Assembly: GCF_000184745.1 (NCBI RefSeq)
Contig: NC_014931.1
Location: forward strand, 5,332,001-5,396,000
From: Variovorax paradoxus EPS
GTDB lineage: Bacteria; Pseudomonadota; Gammaproteobacteria; Burkholderiales; Burkholderiaceae_C
Length of the DNA stretch: 64,000 nucleotides
Reading direction: 5' to 3'
Both the position numbers and the translations under genes were made by a program. Positions 44,253 through 53,527 of the stretch are shown piece after piece (positions within the stretch are counted from its first letter, which is position 1; every line of letters starts with the position of its first letter). The notes under the pieces were generated by a model. That model worked only from the letters and a program-made list of their open reading frames with translations. It was not told the origin of the DNA and made no database searches.

Positions 44253-45242
44253 ATGAAGCATCTCCCGTTCATGACCCGCATGGCACTGCTGTGCGGCCTC
44301 GGCCTTGGCGCCCTGCCGCTGGCCGCACTGGCCACCGCCGCGGGCTTTCCCGCGCACCCGGTCACGCTGGTCATTCCCTTCCCGCCGGGTGGTGCGACAG
44401 ACGTCAACGGGCGGGTGATCGCGCAGCGCCTCGGCAAGGAGCTCGGGCAGCCCGTCGTCATCGAGAACCGCGCGGGTGCCGGCACGGTGGTCGGGGCCAG
44501 CTACGTGTCGAAGGCCGCGCCCGACGGCTACACGCTGCTGCTCAGTTCGGGCTCCACATTCACCGTCAACCCGGCGATCCGCCCCAACCTGCCCTACGAC
44601 CCGGTGAAGAGCTTCGAGCCGATCGGCATCGCGGGGCGCGTTGCGCTGATCCTGCTGGCGAACAGCGAGGTGCCGGTGCAGACGGTCAAGCAGTTCGTGG
44701 ACTACGTGAAGGCGTCGCCGGGCAAGTATTCGTACGGCTCCTTCGGCACCGGCACCACCGCGCAGTTCGCCGGCGAAACCATGCTGCACGCGACGGGCCT
44801 GAAGATGACGCACGTGCCCTACAAGGGCAGCGCCCCCGCGATGACCGACCTGATGGGCGGCCAGATCCCGTTCAGCATCGACACGGTGAGTGCCGCGATC
44901 CCGCAACTCAAGAACGGCAAGATCAAGGCCATTGCGCTGACCACTGCAAAGCGCTCGGCACTGCTGCCCGATGTGCCCACGTTCGCCGAGAGCGGCTACG
45001 CCGGCGTCGACATGGATTCATGGCTGCTCCTGGCAGCCCCGAAGGGCCTGCCCGCCGATGTGAAGGCCAAGCTCGAGAAGGCGCTGGCCGCGACCATCGC
45101 CGACCCCGACACGCGCGCCAAGTTGATGGGCCAAGGGTTGGAGCCGGCCTTCAGCGACGCGACTGCGTCGAGCGAACTCATCAACCGGGAACTGCCCCTG
45201 ATGCGCGCCGTTGCGGCGCGCGCGAACATCACCGCCGACTGA
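44253..45242 (+). CDS. Tripartite tricarboxylate transporter-type receptor (Bug family)
   Basis: 329 residues. Signal peptide at 1-29 (ending LATA), then the Bug/TctC domain: VTLVIPFPPGGATDVNGRVI, ENRAGAGTVVGASYVSKAAP, DGYTLLLSSGSTFTVNP, YGSFGTGTTAQFAGE and VPTFAESGYAGVDMDSWL. No TctA/TctB membrane genes are adjacent, typical of the many orphan Bug proteins in Comamonadaceae. Its stop shares one base with the amidase ATG (TGATG), so the ligand may be the amidase substrate or product. Confidence 0.92.
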   Translation: MKHLPFMTRMALLCGLGLGALPLAALATAAGFPAHPVTLVIPFPPGGATDVNGRVIAQRLGKELGQPVVIENRAGAGTVVGASYVSKAAPDGYTLLLSSGSTFTVNPAIRPNLPYDPVKSFEPIGIAGRVALILLANSEVPVQTVKQFVDYVKASPGKYSYGSFGTGTTAQFAGETMLHATGLKMTHVPYKGSAPAMTDLMGGQIPFSIDTVSAAIPQLKNGKIKAIALTTAKRSALLPDVPTFAESGYAGVDMDSWLLLAAPKGLPADVKAKLEKALAATIADPDTRAKLMGQGLEPAFSDATASSELINRELPLMRAVAARANITAD

Positions 45243-46807
45243 TGAACCTGAACAACACATCCCCTGCCGCCGGCTCGGAGCTCGTCGAGAAATCCGCCGT
45301 CGAACTGCGCCGCCTCATCGGCAGCAAAGTCATCTCGCCCGTCGAACTGCTGGAAGCGTGCATCGCGCGGATCGAGCGCGTGAACCCGTTCGTCAACGCG
45401 GTGACCGCCACCTGTTTCGAGCGCGCGCGCGCCGAAGCCGTAGCAGCGGAACGCGCCGTGATGCGCGGCGACACGCTCGGCCTGCTGCATGGCCTACCGC
45501 TGGGCGTCAAGGACCTCGAGCCCACCGAAGGCCTGCTGACAACCTGGGGTTCGCCCATCTACCGCGACCACGTGCCCACGGAAGACATCGAGCTGGTGGC
45601 GCGCCTGCGCCGCGCGGGCGCCATCGTGGCGGGCAAGACCAACGTGCCCGAGATGGGCGCGGGCGCCAACTCGCGCAACGACGTGTGGGGCGCCACGGGC
45701 AACCCCTTCGATCCGAACCTCAATGCCGGTGGCTCCTCCGGCGGCTCGGCGGCCGCGCTCGCCTGCGACATGCTGCCTGTGTGCACCGGCTCCGACACCG
45801 GCGGGTCGCTGCGCATTCCGGCGGCCAAGTGCGGCGTGGTGGGTTTCCGGCCCTCGCCGGGCATCGTGCCCAGTGCGCGCAAGCCCCTGGGCTGGACGCC
45901 CATCTCGGTCGTCGGCCCCATGGGCCGTACCGTGGAAGACGCGTGCCTGCAGATGGCTGCCTCCGCCGGCATGCATGCGGGCGACCCGCTGAGCTATCCG
46001 CTCGATCCAATGTCCTTCCTCGCGCCCGCGCAGGTCGACCTGGCCGGCCTGCGCGTCGCGTGGACCGAAGACTTCGGCACCTGCGCCGTGGACGACGGCA
46101 TCCGCGCCACCTTCCGGCAAAAGATCAGCGCCATGCAGCATCTTTTTCGCCGCTGCGACAAGGTCGATTTCGACATGGGTGAGGCGCACCGTTGCTTCGA
46201 CGTGCTGCGCGCCGAAGCCTTCGTGGCGGGCATGCAGACGGCCTACGAACGCGACCCCGACAGCCTGGGGCCCAACCCGCGCGCGAACTACGAGATGGGC
46301 GCGCGCATGAGTCTGCTCGACAGCGCCTGGGCGCAGGCCGAGCAGACCCGGCTCATCAAGCGTTTTCAGGCGACCTTCGCCGACTACGACCTGGTGCTGT
46401 CGCCCACCACGCCGGTGTCGCCCTTTCCATGGACACAGCTCTACGCCGGCCACATCAACGGCGAGCAGCAAGCCAACTACTACCGCTGGCTGGCGCTCAC
46501 CTATGTGGTCACGCTGACGACGCACCCGGCCATTTCATTGCCCTGCGGGCTCGACCACGCCGGCATGCCGTTCGGCCTGCAGATCGTGGGCGGCTTTCGG
46601 GCCGACCACCAGGTGCTGGGCGCGGCGCGGGCAATGGAAGAAGCCTTCTCGGCCCATGCGCAACTGCGCCGCCCGCGGCCCGACCTGGCTGCGCTGCGCG
46701 CGGCCGATCCCGCGCTGACCTCTATCGTCAGGACGCCTCCGGTGTTTCCGGTCGGTGGGAGGTTTGCTGCATCTGCATCTGCAACTGCTGCTGTGTCCGT
46801 CGTCTGA
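45242..46807 (+). CDS. Amidase-signature hydrolase
   Basis: 521 residues from ATG 45242 (TGATG overlap with tctC). The amidase-signature Ser-Ser-Lys triad is visible: Lys in LPLGVKDLEPTEG, Ser in GGSSGGSAAALACDM and the nucleophile Ser in CTGSDTGGSLRIPAAKCG. The C-terminal half has VLSPTTPVSPFPWT and the closing PFGLQIVGGFRADHQVL. It hydrolyses a carboxamide, probably in the cytoplasm since no signal peptide is present. Together with the Bug receptor and the divergent LysR it looks like a small uptake-and-hydrolysis module. Confidence 0.92.
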   Translation: MNLNNTSPAAGSELVEKSAVELRRLIGSKVISPVELLEACIARIERVNPFVNAVTATCFERARAEAVAAERAVMRGDTLGLLHGLPLGVKDLEPTEGLLTTWGSPIYRDHVPTEDIELVARLRRAGAIVAGKTNVPEMGAGANSRNDVWGATGNPFDPNLNAGGSSGGSAAALACDMLPVCTGSDTGGSLRIPAAKCGVVGFRPSPGIVPSARKPLGWTPISVVGPMGRTVEDACLQMAASAGMHAGDPLSYPLDPMSFLAPAQVDLAGLRVAWTEDFGTCAVDDGIRATFRQKISAMQHLFRRCDKVDFDMGEAHRCFDVLRAEAFVAGMQTAYERDPDSLGPNPRANYEMGARMSLLDSAWAQAEQTRLIKRFQATFADYDLVLSPTTPVSPFPWTQLYAGHINGEQQANYYRWLALTYVVTLTTHPAISLPCGLDHAGMPFGLQIVGGFRADHQVLGAARAMEEAFSAHAQLRRPRPDLAALRAADPALTSIVRTPPVFPVGGRFAASASATAAVSVV

Positions 46808-47158
46808 CAACACGCGACGCACGCGCGCGTTCGGCACTCCCGTTGCACGGGGCCTCAATCTGGCAAGAAGCGTGAGGCCATTGGCCACGCGGCGGCGATC
46901 ACGGCCTAGACTCTCCGCATGACCACCGCCCTCGTTTGCACTCATGCCGCACTGGCCGCGCTGCTTCTCGCAGCGACCTTTGCGCGTGCAGTCGCCAAGC
47001 GCGCGCGGCGTCAGCTGACGCCAGCACATTCCTAAGCCCGGCGGTCCGCTCCTCTCCTCTTTCAGCGCAACCATCCACCGCCGGGCACCAGCTCTTGCGC
47101 GGCAGCGGTCGCCGTCCCTCGGTCCGGGACGGCGCTCGCATTCGATGGAGTGCGTCCA
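46808..47158. other. Intergenic region amidase/rnk
   Basis: 351 bases. It contains one weakly supported 38-codon frame (46919-47035); otherwise nothing is seen apart from the rnk leader. Confidence 0.4.
46919..47035 (+). CDS. Possible small membrane protein, 38 residues
   Basis: ATG to TAA, 38 residues: MTTALVCTHAALAALLLAAT then a basic tail (FARAVAKRARRQLTPAHS). One hydrophobic helix plus a positive C-terminus is a common small membrane-protein layout. No clear ribosome site precedes it, and high GC makes chance frames common, so support is weak. Confidence 0.25.
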   Translation: MTTALVCTHAALAALLLAATFARAVAKRARRQLTPAHS

Positions 47159-47566
47159 ATGCATGCAACGATTCACGGCGAGCGCACGCTCACCGACCTT
47201 GACTTCGCCCGCCTGAGCAAACTGCTGCCCGGGCGCGCCCTTCTTCCAGCCCATCTGGCCGACCTGCTTGCAAGCGCGGAAGTGATGAGTTCGCGCGCCG
47301 TGCCATGCGACGTCGTGACGATGAATTCGCGCGCAGAACTCGTCGATGTGCACACCGGCCGACGCCAGACGCTGACCGTCTGCTTTCCCAAGGATGCCGA
47401 ACCCGCGGCCGGCTTCATCTCCGTGCTCTCGCCGGTGGGAAGCAGCCTGCTGGGCCTGAGGGTCGGAGACATCGCGAGGTGGCACACACCGAATGGCGAC
47501 GATTGCGCGGCCGAAGTCGCCGCCGTCCTGTTCCAGCCCGAGGCCACTGGGGACTACCAGAAGTAG
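47159..47566 (+). CDS. rnk: Rnk-like GreA/GreB-family regulator
   Basis: 135 residues from ATG 47159 (TGGAG upstream). A short N-terminal helical part (LTDLDFARLSKLLPGRALLP) precedes the FKBP-like GreA C-terminal domain: VVTMNSRAELVDVHTGRRQT, VCFPKDAEPAAGFISVLSPV and GSSLLGLRVGDIARWHTPNG. The family binds RNA polymerase near the secondary channel. It lies upstream of a universal stress protein gene on the same strand. Confidence 0.85.
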   Translation: MHATIHGERTLTDLDFARLSKLLPGRALLPAHLADLLASAEVMSSRAVPCDVVTMNSRAELVDVHTGRRQTLTVCFPKDAEPAAGFISVLSPVGSSLLGLRVGDIARWHTPNGDDCAAEVAAVLFQPEATGDYQK

Positions 47567-47684
47567 CTGGGCCGACCCGCGGTCCTCTCCCCCTCGTCTC
47601 GCCACCCCCATTGCACCGCGCGTGCGATGCGATCGCCAGCGCCCCCGCATGGCGCGGCGCAAGCCATTCTGAAAGCACATCGCC

Positions 47685-48587
47685 TTGACTCCTCATTCCC
47701 TGCTTGCCGTCACCGATTTCTCCACCTTGGGCGACCACGCGCTCTCCCGCGCAGCCCACCTGTGCGCGAGCCACAACGCAACGCTCGATCTCGCCTATCT
47801 CGCGCAGCCCGGCGAAACGCCTCCCGCCGATGCGGTTTGCCGACTCGCGCATCACGCCCTGCAACTCGGGCAACGCCATGACATCCGCGTGCGCCCGAGG
47901 AGTCGAATCGCCCTCGACCCCGCGGACCTTCTTTCCGAAGTTGGATGCGCCGACCTCGTCGTCTGGGGCATGGCGCCTGTGCGTGGGATCCGCTCGCTCT
48001 TCTTGGGCCAGCCCGTCGCGGGCATTCTTCGAAAGGGCCGGCGTCCGGTTCTCGTCGTCCGCGCAGCGCCCAGCGGGCCCTATCGCAGCCTCGTCGTGGC
48101 GGTCGATTTCTCGAAGGCGTCTGGCCGCCTGGTCGAACTCGGGTTCGCGCTCAACGGGGACGCGCGGGTCGAACTTTTCCATGCCATCAGCACTGCCAAT
48201 GAGGGAAAGCTTCGCTACGCAGAAGTGTCCGAGATGGCCATCAAGACATACCGCGCGCAGTGCCGTCGCCACGCGGAAGACCGCATGTTCTCGCTGAAGT
48301 ACTCCTTCGACGCGCGCCGCAACCGTGTGCTGTCCACCATCGGCCACGGAAGTCCGGCGCGGCAGGTCCTTGTGCAGCAGCAGCGAAGCGCAGCCGATCT
48401 CGTCGTGGTCGGCAAGCACCCCTCATCCGCAGCCATCGACTTCTTCTTCGGAAGCGTGGCGGAAAGCGTGCTCCGGGACTGCGCGAGCGACGTGCTGGTT
48501 GTGCCCCACGACCACCGAAGCGCATCGGGTGCGCACGCTGCGAAGCGGCTTCCCGGGGGAATGGCGGTAGGCCGATTGCGAGGTTGA
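47685..48587 (+). CDS. Tandem-domain universal stress protein
   Basis: 300 residues. A TTG start at 47685 is chosen because the frame is closed just upstream. Two Usp domains are visible (1-130 and 135-280). The second has SLVVAVDFSKASGRLVELGF and GSVAESVLRDCASDVLVVPH with an ATP-type GS(V)AE loop; the first is more diverged (GQPVAGILRKGRRPVLVV). The layout is UspE-like. A strong bidirectional terminator follows at 48634-48666. Confidence 0.85.
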   Translation: MTPHSLLAVTDFSTLGDHALSRAAHLCASHNATLDLAYLAQPGETPPADAVCRLAHHALQLGQRHDIRVRPRSRIALDPADLLSEVGCADLVVWGMAPVRGIRSLFLGQPVAGILRKGRRPVLVVRAAPSGPYRSLVVAVDFSKASGRLVELGFALNGDARVELFHAISTANEGKLRYAEVSEMAIKTYRAQCRRHAEDRMFSLKYSFDARRNRVLSTIGHGSPARQVLVQQQRSAADLVVVGKHPSSAAIDFFFGSVAESVLRDCASDVLVVPHDHRSASGAHAAKRLPGGMAVGRLRG

Positions 48588-48633
48588 GCGGGCATCGGCT
48601 GCTGTTCGGCGCGGAGGACTTGCCTCCAATGAA

Positions 48634-48666
48634 AAAGCCCCGTCGCATGGACTGCGACGGGGCTTT
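48634..48666. terminator. Bidirectional rho-independent terminator
   Basis: A perfect 14-base stem AAAGCCCCGTCGCA/TGCGACGGGGCTTT with a 5-base loop, flanked by A and T tracts. It separates the universal stress gene (plus) from the tRNA-Ser gene (minus). Confidence 0.9.
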
Positions 48667-48690
48667 CAAAAAACTGCCAGGGATTGAATC

Positions 48691-48778
48691 TGGCGGAGAG
48701 TGTGAGATTCGAACTCACGGACGATTTCTCGTCGGCAGTTTTCAAGACTGCTGGTTTAAACCACTCACCCAACTCTCC
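48691..48778 (-). tRNA. tRNA-Ser (anticodon TGA)
   Basis: A complete cloverleaf on the minus strand: acceptor GGAGAGT/ACTCTCC, D arm, anticodon stem GCAGT/ACTGC with loop CTTGAAA (anticodon TGA), a long variable arm typical of class II tRNA, and TTCGAAT in the T loop. CCA is encoded. Length 88 with CCA. Confidence 0.95.
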
Positions 48779-48810
48779 GGAACCGCGGATTTTATGCCGA
48801 CGGCGATGCC

Positions 48811-50073
48811 TCAATCCCCATCGGGCAAGAACAGCGTCTGCAGATCGCTCAGAAAGTCCAGCCCCCGCTCGGTCGGCCACACGCGAAACAGGTCGCGCGC
48901 CACGAGCCCCTTGCGCTCCGCCTCTTCGAGCCCGCGCTGGATCGACGTCATCGCGAGCCCGGTGCGCTCGCTGAACTGCGGCAGCGTGAACCCCGCCTTC
49001 AATCGCAGCGCATTGAGCATGAACTCGAACGGCAAATCGGCCAGCGACACCTCGTCGCTCTGCGACACTGCCGCGCCCGCGCGCGCGTTCTCCATGTACA
49101 GCCGCGGTTCGCGATACCGCACCTGCCGCACGATGCGGTGCGCAAAGCTCAGCTTGCTGTGCGCGCCGGCGCCGATGCCCAGGTAATCGCCGAACTGCCA
49201 GTAATTGAGGTTGTGCGCGCACTGGTGCCCCTCGCGCGCATAGGCCGACACCTCGTAGCGCGACATGCCCTGCTCGCCGGTCCGCTCGGTGATGCGATCG
49301 AGCATCGCGTAGGCGATGTCGTCTTCAGGCAGCGTCGGCGGAAATTTCGCGAACCAGGTGTTGGGCTCGATGGTGAGGTGATAGACCGAAATGTGCGGCG
49401 GCGCGAGCGCGAGGGCCTGCGACAGGTCGGCCTCCAGGTGCTCGAGCGTCTGGCCGGGGAGCGCATACATCAGGTCGAGATTGAAGGTGTCGAAGGCGCT
49501 CGCAGCCTCTTCCACCGCGGCGATGGCCTGGGCGCGGTCGTGCACGCGGCCGAGCGCCGTCAGGTGCTCGTCGTTGAAGCTCTGCACGCCCACCGACAGG
49601 CGCGTGACGCCCGCCGAGCGGTATGCGCGGAAGCGGTTGCGCTCGAAGGTGCCGGGGTTCGCCTCGAGCGTGATCTCGCAATCGGGTGCAAGCTTCAGGC
49701 GCGCGCGCACGTCGCCGAGCAAGCGGTCGATGGCCTGCGGCGAGAAGAGGCTGGGCGTGCCGCCGCCGATGAAGATGGTGTGGACAGTGCGGCCCCAGAT
49801 CAGCGGCAATGCGGCATCGAGGTCGGCCACGAGCGCATCGATGTACGCCGCCTCGGGGATGCCCTCCGCATCGGCCGCGCTCGTCGCACGCCATTCGTGC
49901 GAATTGAAGTCGCAGTACGGACACTTTCGCAGGCACCACGGCAGATGGATGTAGAGCGACAGCGGCGGCAACGCCGCGAGCTGCAGCGGACCGGGCCGCA
50001 TCCAGTGCAGCACGTCGTTGGCCTGCGGCGCGCCGGTGGGCTGCGCCGGCTTGATCGGGAAAACGGTGGCCAT
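48811..50073 (-). CDS. hemW: Radical SAM HemW-type haem chaperone
   Basis: 420 residues. The radical SAM cluster is CLRKCPYC (Cys47, Cys51, Cys54), followed by FIGGGTPSLFS and LSVGVQSFNDEHL. The C-terminal HemN domain is present (GFTLPQFSERTGL). HemW-type proteins lack coproporphyrinogen oxidase activity and act in haem handling. It is the last gene of the rph-rdgB-hemW run, starting 7 bases after rdgB. Confidence 0.93.
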   Translation of the reverse strand: MATVFPIKPAQPTGAPQANDVLHWMRPGPLQLAALPPLSLYIHLPWCLRKCPYCDFNSHEWRATSAADAEGIPEAAYIDALVADLDAALPLIWGRTVHTIFIGGGTPSLFSPQAIDRLLGDVRARLKLAPDCEITLEANPGTFERNRFRAYRSAGVTRLSVGVQSFNDEHLTALGRVHDRAQAIAAVEEAASAFDTFNLDLMYALPGQTLEHLEADLSQALALAPPHISVYHLTIEPNTWFAKFPPTLPEDDIAYAMLDRITERTGEQGMSRYEVSAYAREGHQCAHNLNYWQFGDYLGIGAGAHSKLSFAHRIVRQVRYREPRLYMENARAGAAVSQSDEVSLADLPFEFMLNALRLKAGFTLPQFSERTGLAMTSIQRGLEEAERKGLVARDLFRVWPTERGLDFLSDLQTLFLPDGD

Positions 50074-50080
50074 CTGCGGC

Positions 50081-50680
50081 CTACAGCCAGCGCTCGCGCA
50101 TCAACGCGAGCATCGCCTGCGCCGCGCGGCCGCGGTGGCTGTTGGCGTTCTTGACCTCGGGCGTGAGCTGCGCAAATGTCTTGCCGAAGGCGGGCAGGTA
50201 CATCACCGGGTCGAAGCCGAAGCCGTTGTCGCCGATCGGCGCCAGCGCGATCTCGCCGACCACGCGGCCGACGGCGATGAGCGGTTCTGGGTCATCATGG
50301 CTGCGCAGCGCGACGAGCGTGCTGACGAGCGCGGCGCGACGATTGACGACGCCGTCGAGCTGTTCGAGCAGCGCTTTCACGTTGTTGGCATCGCCCTTGG
50401 CGTAGCCGAATTGCGTGGCGTAGTACGCGGTGTCGACGCCCGGCAGGCCGCCGAAGGCATCGACGCAGAGACCCGCGTCGTCGGCGATGGCCGGAAGGCC
50501 AGTCGCGGCGCTGGCGTGGCGCGCCTTGGCGAGCGCGTTTTCGACGAAGGTGCGGAAGGGTTCTTCAGCCTCGCCCACGCCCAGTGCCGACTGCGGCACC
50601 AGGGTGACGGACAACGCCGCGAACAGTTGCTGAAGTTCGGCGAGCTTGCCTTGGTTGTTGGAGGCCAGGACCAGTTTCAT
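50081..50680 (-). CDS. rdgB: RdgB/HAM1 non-canonical purine NTP pyrophosphatase
   Basis: 199 residues. The start MKLVLASNNQGKLAELQQLF holds the substrate-binding SNNxGK motif; ADDAGLCVDAFGGLPGVDTA and GFGFDPVMYLPAFGKTFAQL are family signatures; SHRGRAAQ closes it. It hydrolyses dITP/XTP to keep them out of DNA and RNA. It lies between rph and hemW on the same strand. Confidence 0.96.
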   Translation of the reverse strand: MKLVLASNNQGKLAELQQLFAALSVTLVPQSALGVGEAEEPFRTFVENALAKARHASAATGLPAIADDAGLCVDAFGGLPGVDTAYYATQFGYAKGDANNVKALLEQLDGVVNRRAALVSTLVALRSHDDPEPLIAVGRVVGEIALAPIGDNGFGFDPVMYLPAFGKTFAQLTPEVKNANSHRGRAAQAMLALMRERWL

Positions 50681-50737
50681 GGATCGATCAAAGTGGCTGT
50701 GACGCCCGGCTGGCGGACGTCAGTAGCTGGGAGGATT

Positions 50738-51469
50738 TCAGTTCGGCTGCAATGCCTGCTTCTGCAGGGTGACGAGTTCGCCGATGCCCTTTTCGGCCAG
50801 GCCGAGCAGGAGGTTCATTTCTTCGCGCGTGAACGCCACGCCCTCGGCCGTGCCCTGCACTTCGACGAAATGGCCGGCGCCGGTCATGACGACGTTCATG
50901 TCGGTGTCGCAGCTCGAGTCTTCGGTGTATTCGAGGTCCAGCAGCGGCGTGCCGCCGACGATGCCTACCGAGATGGCAGCCACGTGGCCCTTGATCGGCG
51001 AGGCTTTCAGCGTGCCAGCGGCCAGCAGTTTGTTGACCGCGTCTTGTGCAGCAACGAAGGCGCCGGTGATGGCCGCGGTGCGCGTGCCGCCATCGGCCTG
51101 CAGCACGTCGCAGTCGAGGTGGATGGTGCGCTCGCCCAAGGCGGCGAGGTCGAACACGGCGCGCATCGAGCGGCCGATGAGGCGCTGGATTTCCTGCGTG
51201 CGGCCGGTCTGCTTGCCCTTGGCGGCCTCGCGGCTGCTGCGGGTGTGGGTGGCGCGCGGCAGCATGCCGTATTCAGCGGTCACCCAGCCTTCGCCGCTGC
51301 CCTTCTTGTGCGGGGGGACGCGCTCTTCCACCGAGGCAGTGCACAGCACGCGGGTCTGGCCGAACTCGATGAGCACCGAGCCCTCGGCGTGAATGGTGAA
51401 GCCGCGGGTGATGCGAACGGGGCGCAGCTGGTCGGCGGCACGGCCGCCGCTTCGGGTGAAAGCAGTCAT
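50738..51469 (-). CDS. rph: Ribonuclease PH
   Basis: 243 residues, the full RNase PH length. [60 protein letters not shown] and [20 protein letters not shown] are the expected conserved blocks. It trims the 3' ends of tRNA precursors phosphorolytically. It starts 48 bases after the PP2C gene. Confidence 0.97.
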   Translation of the reverse strand: MTAFTRSGGRAADQLRPVRITRGFTIHAEGSVLIEFGQTRVLCTASVEERVPPHKKGSGEGWVTAEYGMLPRATHTRSSREAAKGKQTGRTQEIQRLIGRSMRAVFDLAALGERTIHLDCDVLQADGGTRTAAITGAFVAAQDAVNKLLAAGTLKASPIKGHVAAISVGIVGGTPLLDLEYTEDSSCDTDMNVVMTGAGHFVEVQGTAEGVAFTREEMNLLLGLAEKGIGELVTLQKQALQPN

Positions 51470-51517
51470 TGTTGGAAGCTCGAAAAGGAAAAAGGGGAAC
51501 GGCGCGCGACCTGGAAC

Positions 51518-52423
51518 TCAGGTCTTGCGTGCAGCCGAACGGCGGATGGCTTCGTTGATCTCGGCGATGGAGCGCTCGATGGCGTCTTCGTCCATGTCCT
51601 CGATCTCGCCGTCCGAGGGCATGCCGGCCTGGATGGTCGAGGCGAACACGCCGTCGTCGATGGTCTCGGTGGAAATGCCGCGGTCTTCGCCGAGCGTTTC
51701 GGACATCTCCCACTCGAGCGCGATGAGGGTCACGTTGTCGCTGTGGGCACCGCCCTTGCGCAGCGCCATCTCGGCGAGGTCGGGGGCTGCATCGGACACG
51801 GGCTTGCCGGAGGAAAGCGTGTGCACGATGAGCGCATCGTCGAGCACGCCCCACACGCCGTCGGAGCACAACATGATGCGATCCCCGCGCTGCAGCTGCA
51901 GCGGCGGCGAGATGTCGAACAGCGGCGTGGTCGGGGAACCGAGGCAGGTCAGCAGCAGGTTGCGGTTGACCGGCATGTCCGAACCTTGGGGCTTTGGGCG
52001 CTCGGCGTGCGAATGGTCGCGCGTGCGGGTCAACAGGCGGCCGTCGCGTACGACGTACAGGCGCGAATCGCCGCAGTGCATCCAGGTGGCGCTCGTGCCT
52101 TGCAGCACGGCCGCGACGACGGTGGTGCGGGGCGTGTCGAGCATCGCCTTGTGGCTCGCGTACCGCATGATCTGCTGGTGCGCGGCCATCGCCGATTCGG
52201 CGAGGAAACCCTTCACGTCTTTCACGGTCGGCCGCGCCTCGCGCTGGTAGAGCGCGGCAATGGTCTGCAGCGCCAACTGGGCCGCCACTTCGCCTTCGGG
52301 GTGGCCGCCCATGCCGTCGGCCAGCACGAACAGGCCCGACTCCCGCGTGTAGCAATAGCCCATGCGGTCTTCGTTCTTGAGACGCCCGCCTTTGCGGCTG
52401 ACCTGGAAGACAGAGAATTTCAT
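51518..52423 (-). CDS. PP2C-type serine/threonine phosphatase
   Basis: 301 residues. PP2C metal-binding motifs are in place: KNEDRMG, LADGMGGHPEGEVAA, MHCGDSRLYVVRDG, LCSDGVWGVLDD and HSDNVTLIALEW. The C-terminal about 60 residues are acidic. Together with the kinase gene 4 bases upstream it forms a kinase/phosphatase pair. Substrates are unknown. Confidence 0.93.
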   Translation of the reverse strand: MKFSVFQVSRKGGRLKNEDRMGYCYTRESGLFVLADGMGGHPEGEVAAQLALQTIAALYQREARPTVKDVKGFLAESAMAAHQQIMRYASHKAMLDTPRTTVVAAVLQGTSATWMHCGDSRLYVVRDGRLLTRTRDHSHAERPKPQGSDMPVNRNLLLTCLGSPTTPLFDISPPLQLQRGDRIMLCSDGVWGVLDDALIVHTLSSGKPVSDAAPDLAEMALRKGGAHSDNVTLIALEWEMSETLGEDRGISTETIDDGVFASTIQAGMPSDGEIEDMDEDAIERSIAEINEAIRRSAARKT

Positions 52424-52427
52424 GGCG

Positions 52428-53435
52428 TCATGCGGGGCGCGTTGTGGGGGCCGCAGCCCGGGGCAGACTCTTCTTGTCGAAGGAGCGGATGTTGTCGAAC
52501 GACAGCCGCACCTTCTCGCCGACGGTGAGCTTGGTGTAGCGGCGCTCGCCCTCGCGGCTCAATTCCTTTTGCAGCGCGAAGACCGACTGGGGGCGCGAGA
52601 GCGGATCGAGCGACATGCACCACTCGACCACCTCGATGAGGTTGTCGGAATACACGCCGCGAAGGCGCGACAGCGACAGGCTCAGGCGGTCTTTCTCGAT
52701 GCGCTTGGGTGCATCGTTGGGCGGGTAGCCCTGCATGCAGGCGTAGATGCAGGCGCCGATGGCGTAGATGTCGGTCCAGGGGCCCATCGACGAATCGCGC
52801 CGGTACATCTCGGGGGCGGCGAAGCCCGGCGTGTACATGGGACGGATGAAGATGCCTTCCTTGCTGAGCACTTCGCGCGCGGCGCCGAAGTCGATCAGCA
52901 CGGCGCGGTCGTCGTCGGTGACGAAGATGTTGGCCGGCTTGATGTCCAGGTGCAGCATCTTGTACTGGTGCACGATGCGCAGGCCGCGCAGGATCTCGTC
53001 GAAAAGCGAGCGGATGGTCGATTCGCGGAACACCTTCTGGCGCTTGAGGTCGCGCGCGGTGACCACGAAGTCCTGCAGGGTTGCGCCCTCCAGGTAGTTC
53101 ATGACCATGTAGACGGTCTCGTTCTCGCGGAAGAAATTGAGCACGCTGACGACCGAGGCATGAGAGATCTGCGCGAGCGAGCGGCCTTCTTCGAAGAAGC
53201 TCTTGAGCCCCAGCCGGTAGAGGGACAATTTTTCGGGCGGCACCTGCGGATGCAGTTCGCCGGGCCCGCGGGTAGCCAGCGAAGACGGCAGATATTCCTT
53301 GATGGCCACCTGCTGTCCGCTGGGGTCGATGGCGAGATAGACGACACCAAAACCACCTGCGGAAAGCCGGCGAACAACGCGGTAACCGCCAATGACCGTA
53401 TCGGGCAACAGGGGCGAAGGCTTGACCTTTGACAT
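52428..53435 (-). CDS. Hanks-type serine/threonine protein kinase
   Basis: 335 residues from ATG 53435; the frame upstream is not kinase-like. The Gly loop is LSAGGFGVVYLA (24-35), the catalytic Lys is in VAIKEY (Lys46), the catalytic loop is HLDIKPANIF (Asp164, Asn169; HRD reads HLD) and DFG is at 182-184. The C-lobe is complete with APEMYRRDSSMGPWTDIYAI. No PASTA or membrane segment is present. It is paired with the PP2C gene and divergent from yicC. Confidence 0.92.
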   Translation of the reverse strand: MSKVKPSPLLPDTVIGGYRVVRRLSAGGFGVVYLAIDPSGQQVAIKEYLPSSLATRGPGELHPQVPPEKLSLYRLGLKSFFEEGRSLAQISHASVVSVLNFFRENETVYMVMNYLEGATLQDFVVTARDLKRQKVFRESTIRSLFDEILRGLRIVHQYKMLHLDIKPANIFVTDDDRAVLIDFGAAREVLSKEGIFIRPMYTPGFAAPEMYRRDSSMGPWTDIYAIGACIYACMQGYPPNDAPKRIEKDRLSLSLSRLRGVYSDNLIEVVEWCMSLDPLSRPQSVFALQKELSREGERRYTKLTVGEKVRLSFDNIRSFDKKSLPRAAAPTTRPA

Positions 53436-53527
53436 AATCCGGGAGTTTCGCCCGAAGGCGATGGTGCGGCAAGCGAACGCTGTACCGACGCCTCGGTGCA
53501 TGCAAGCAAAAACCACAGTGAGGCGCA

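Noticed and set aside
51518..53435. Kinase/phosphatase pair as partners of the FHA-TadA fusion
   Set aside because: The FHA domain has lost its phospho-threonine contacts and the genes are 30 kb apart; no sequence evidence links them.
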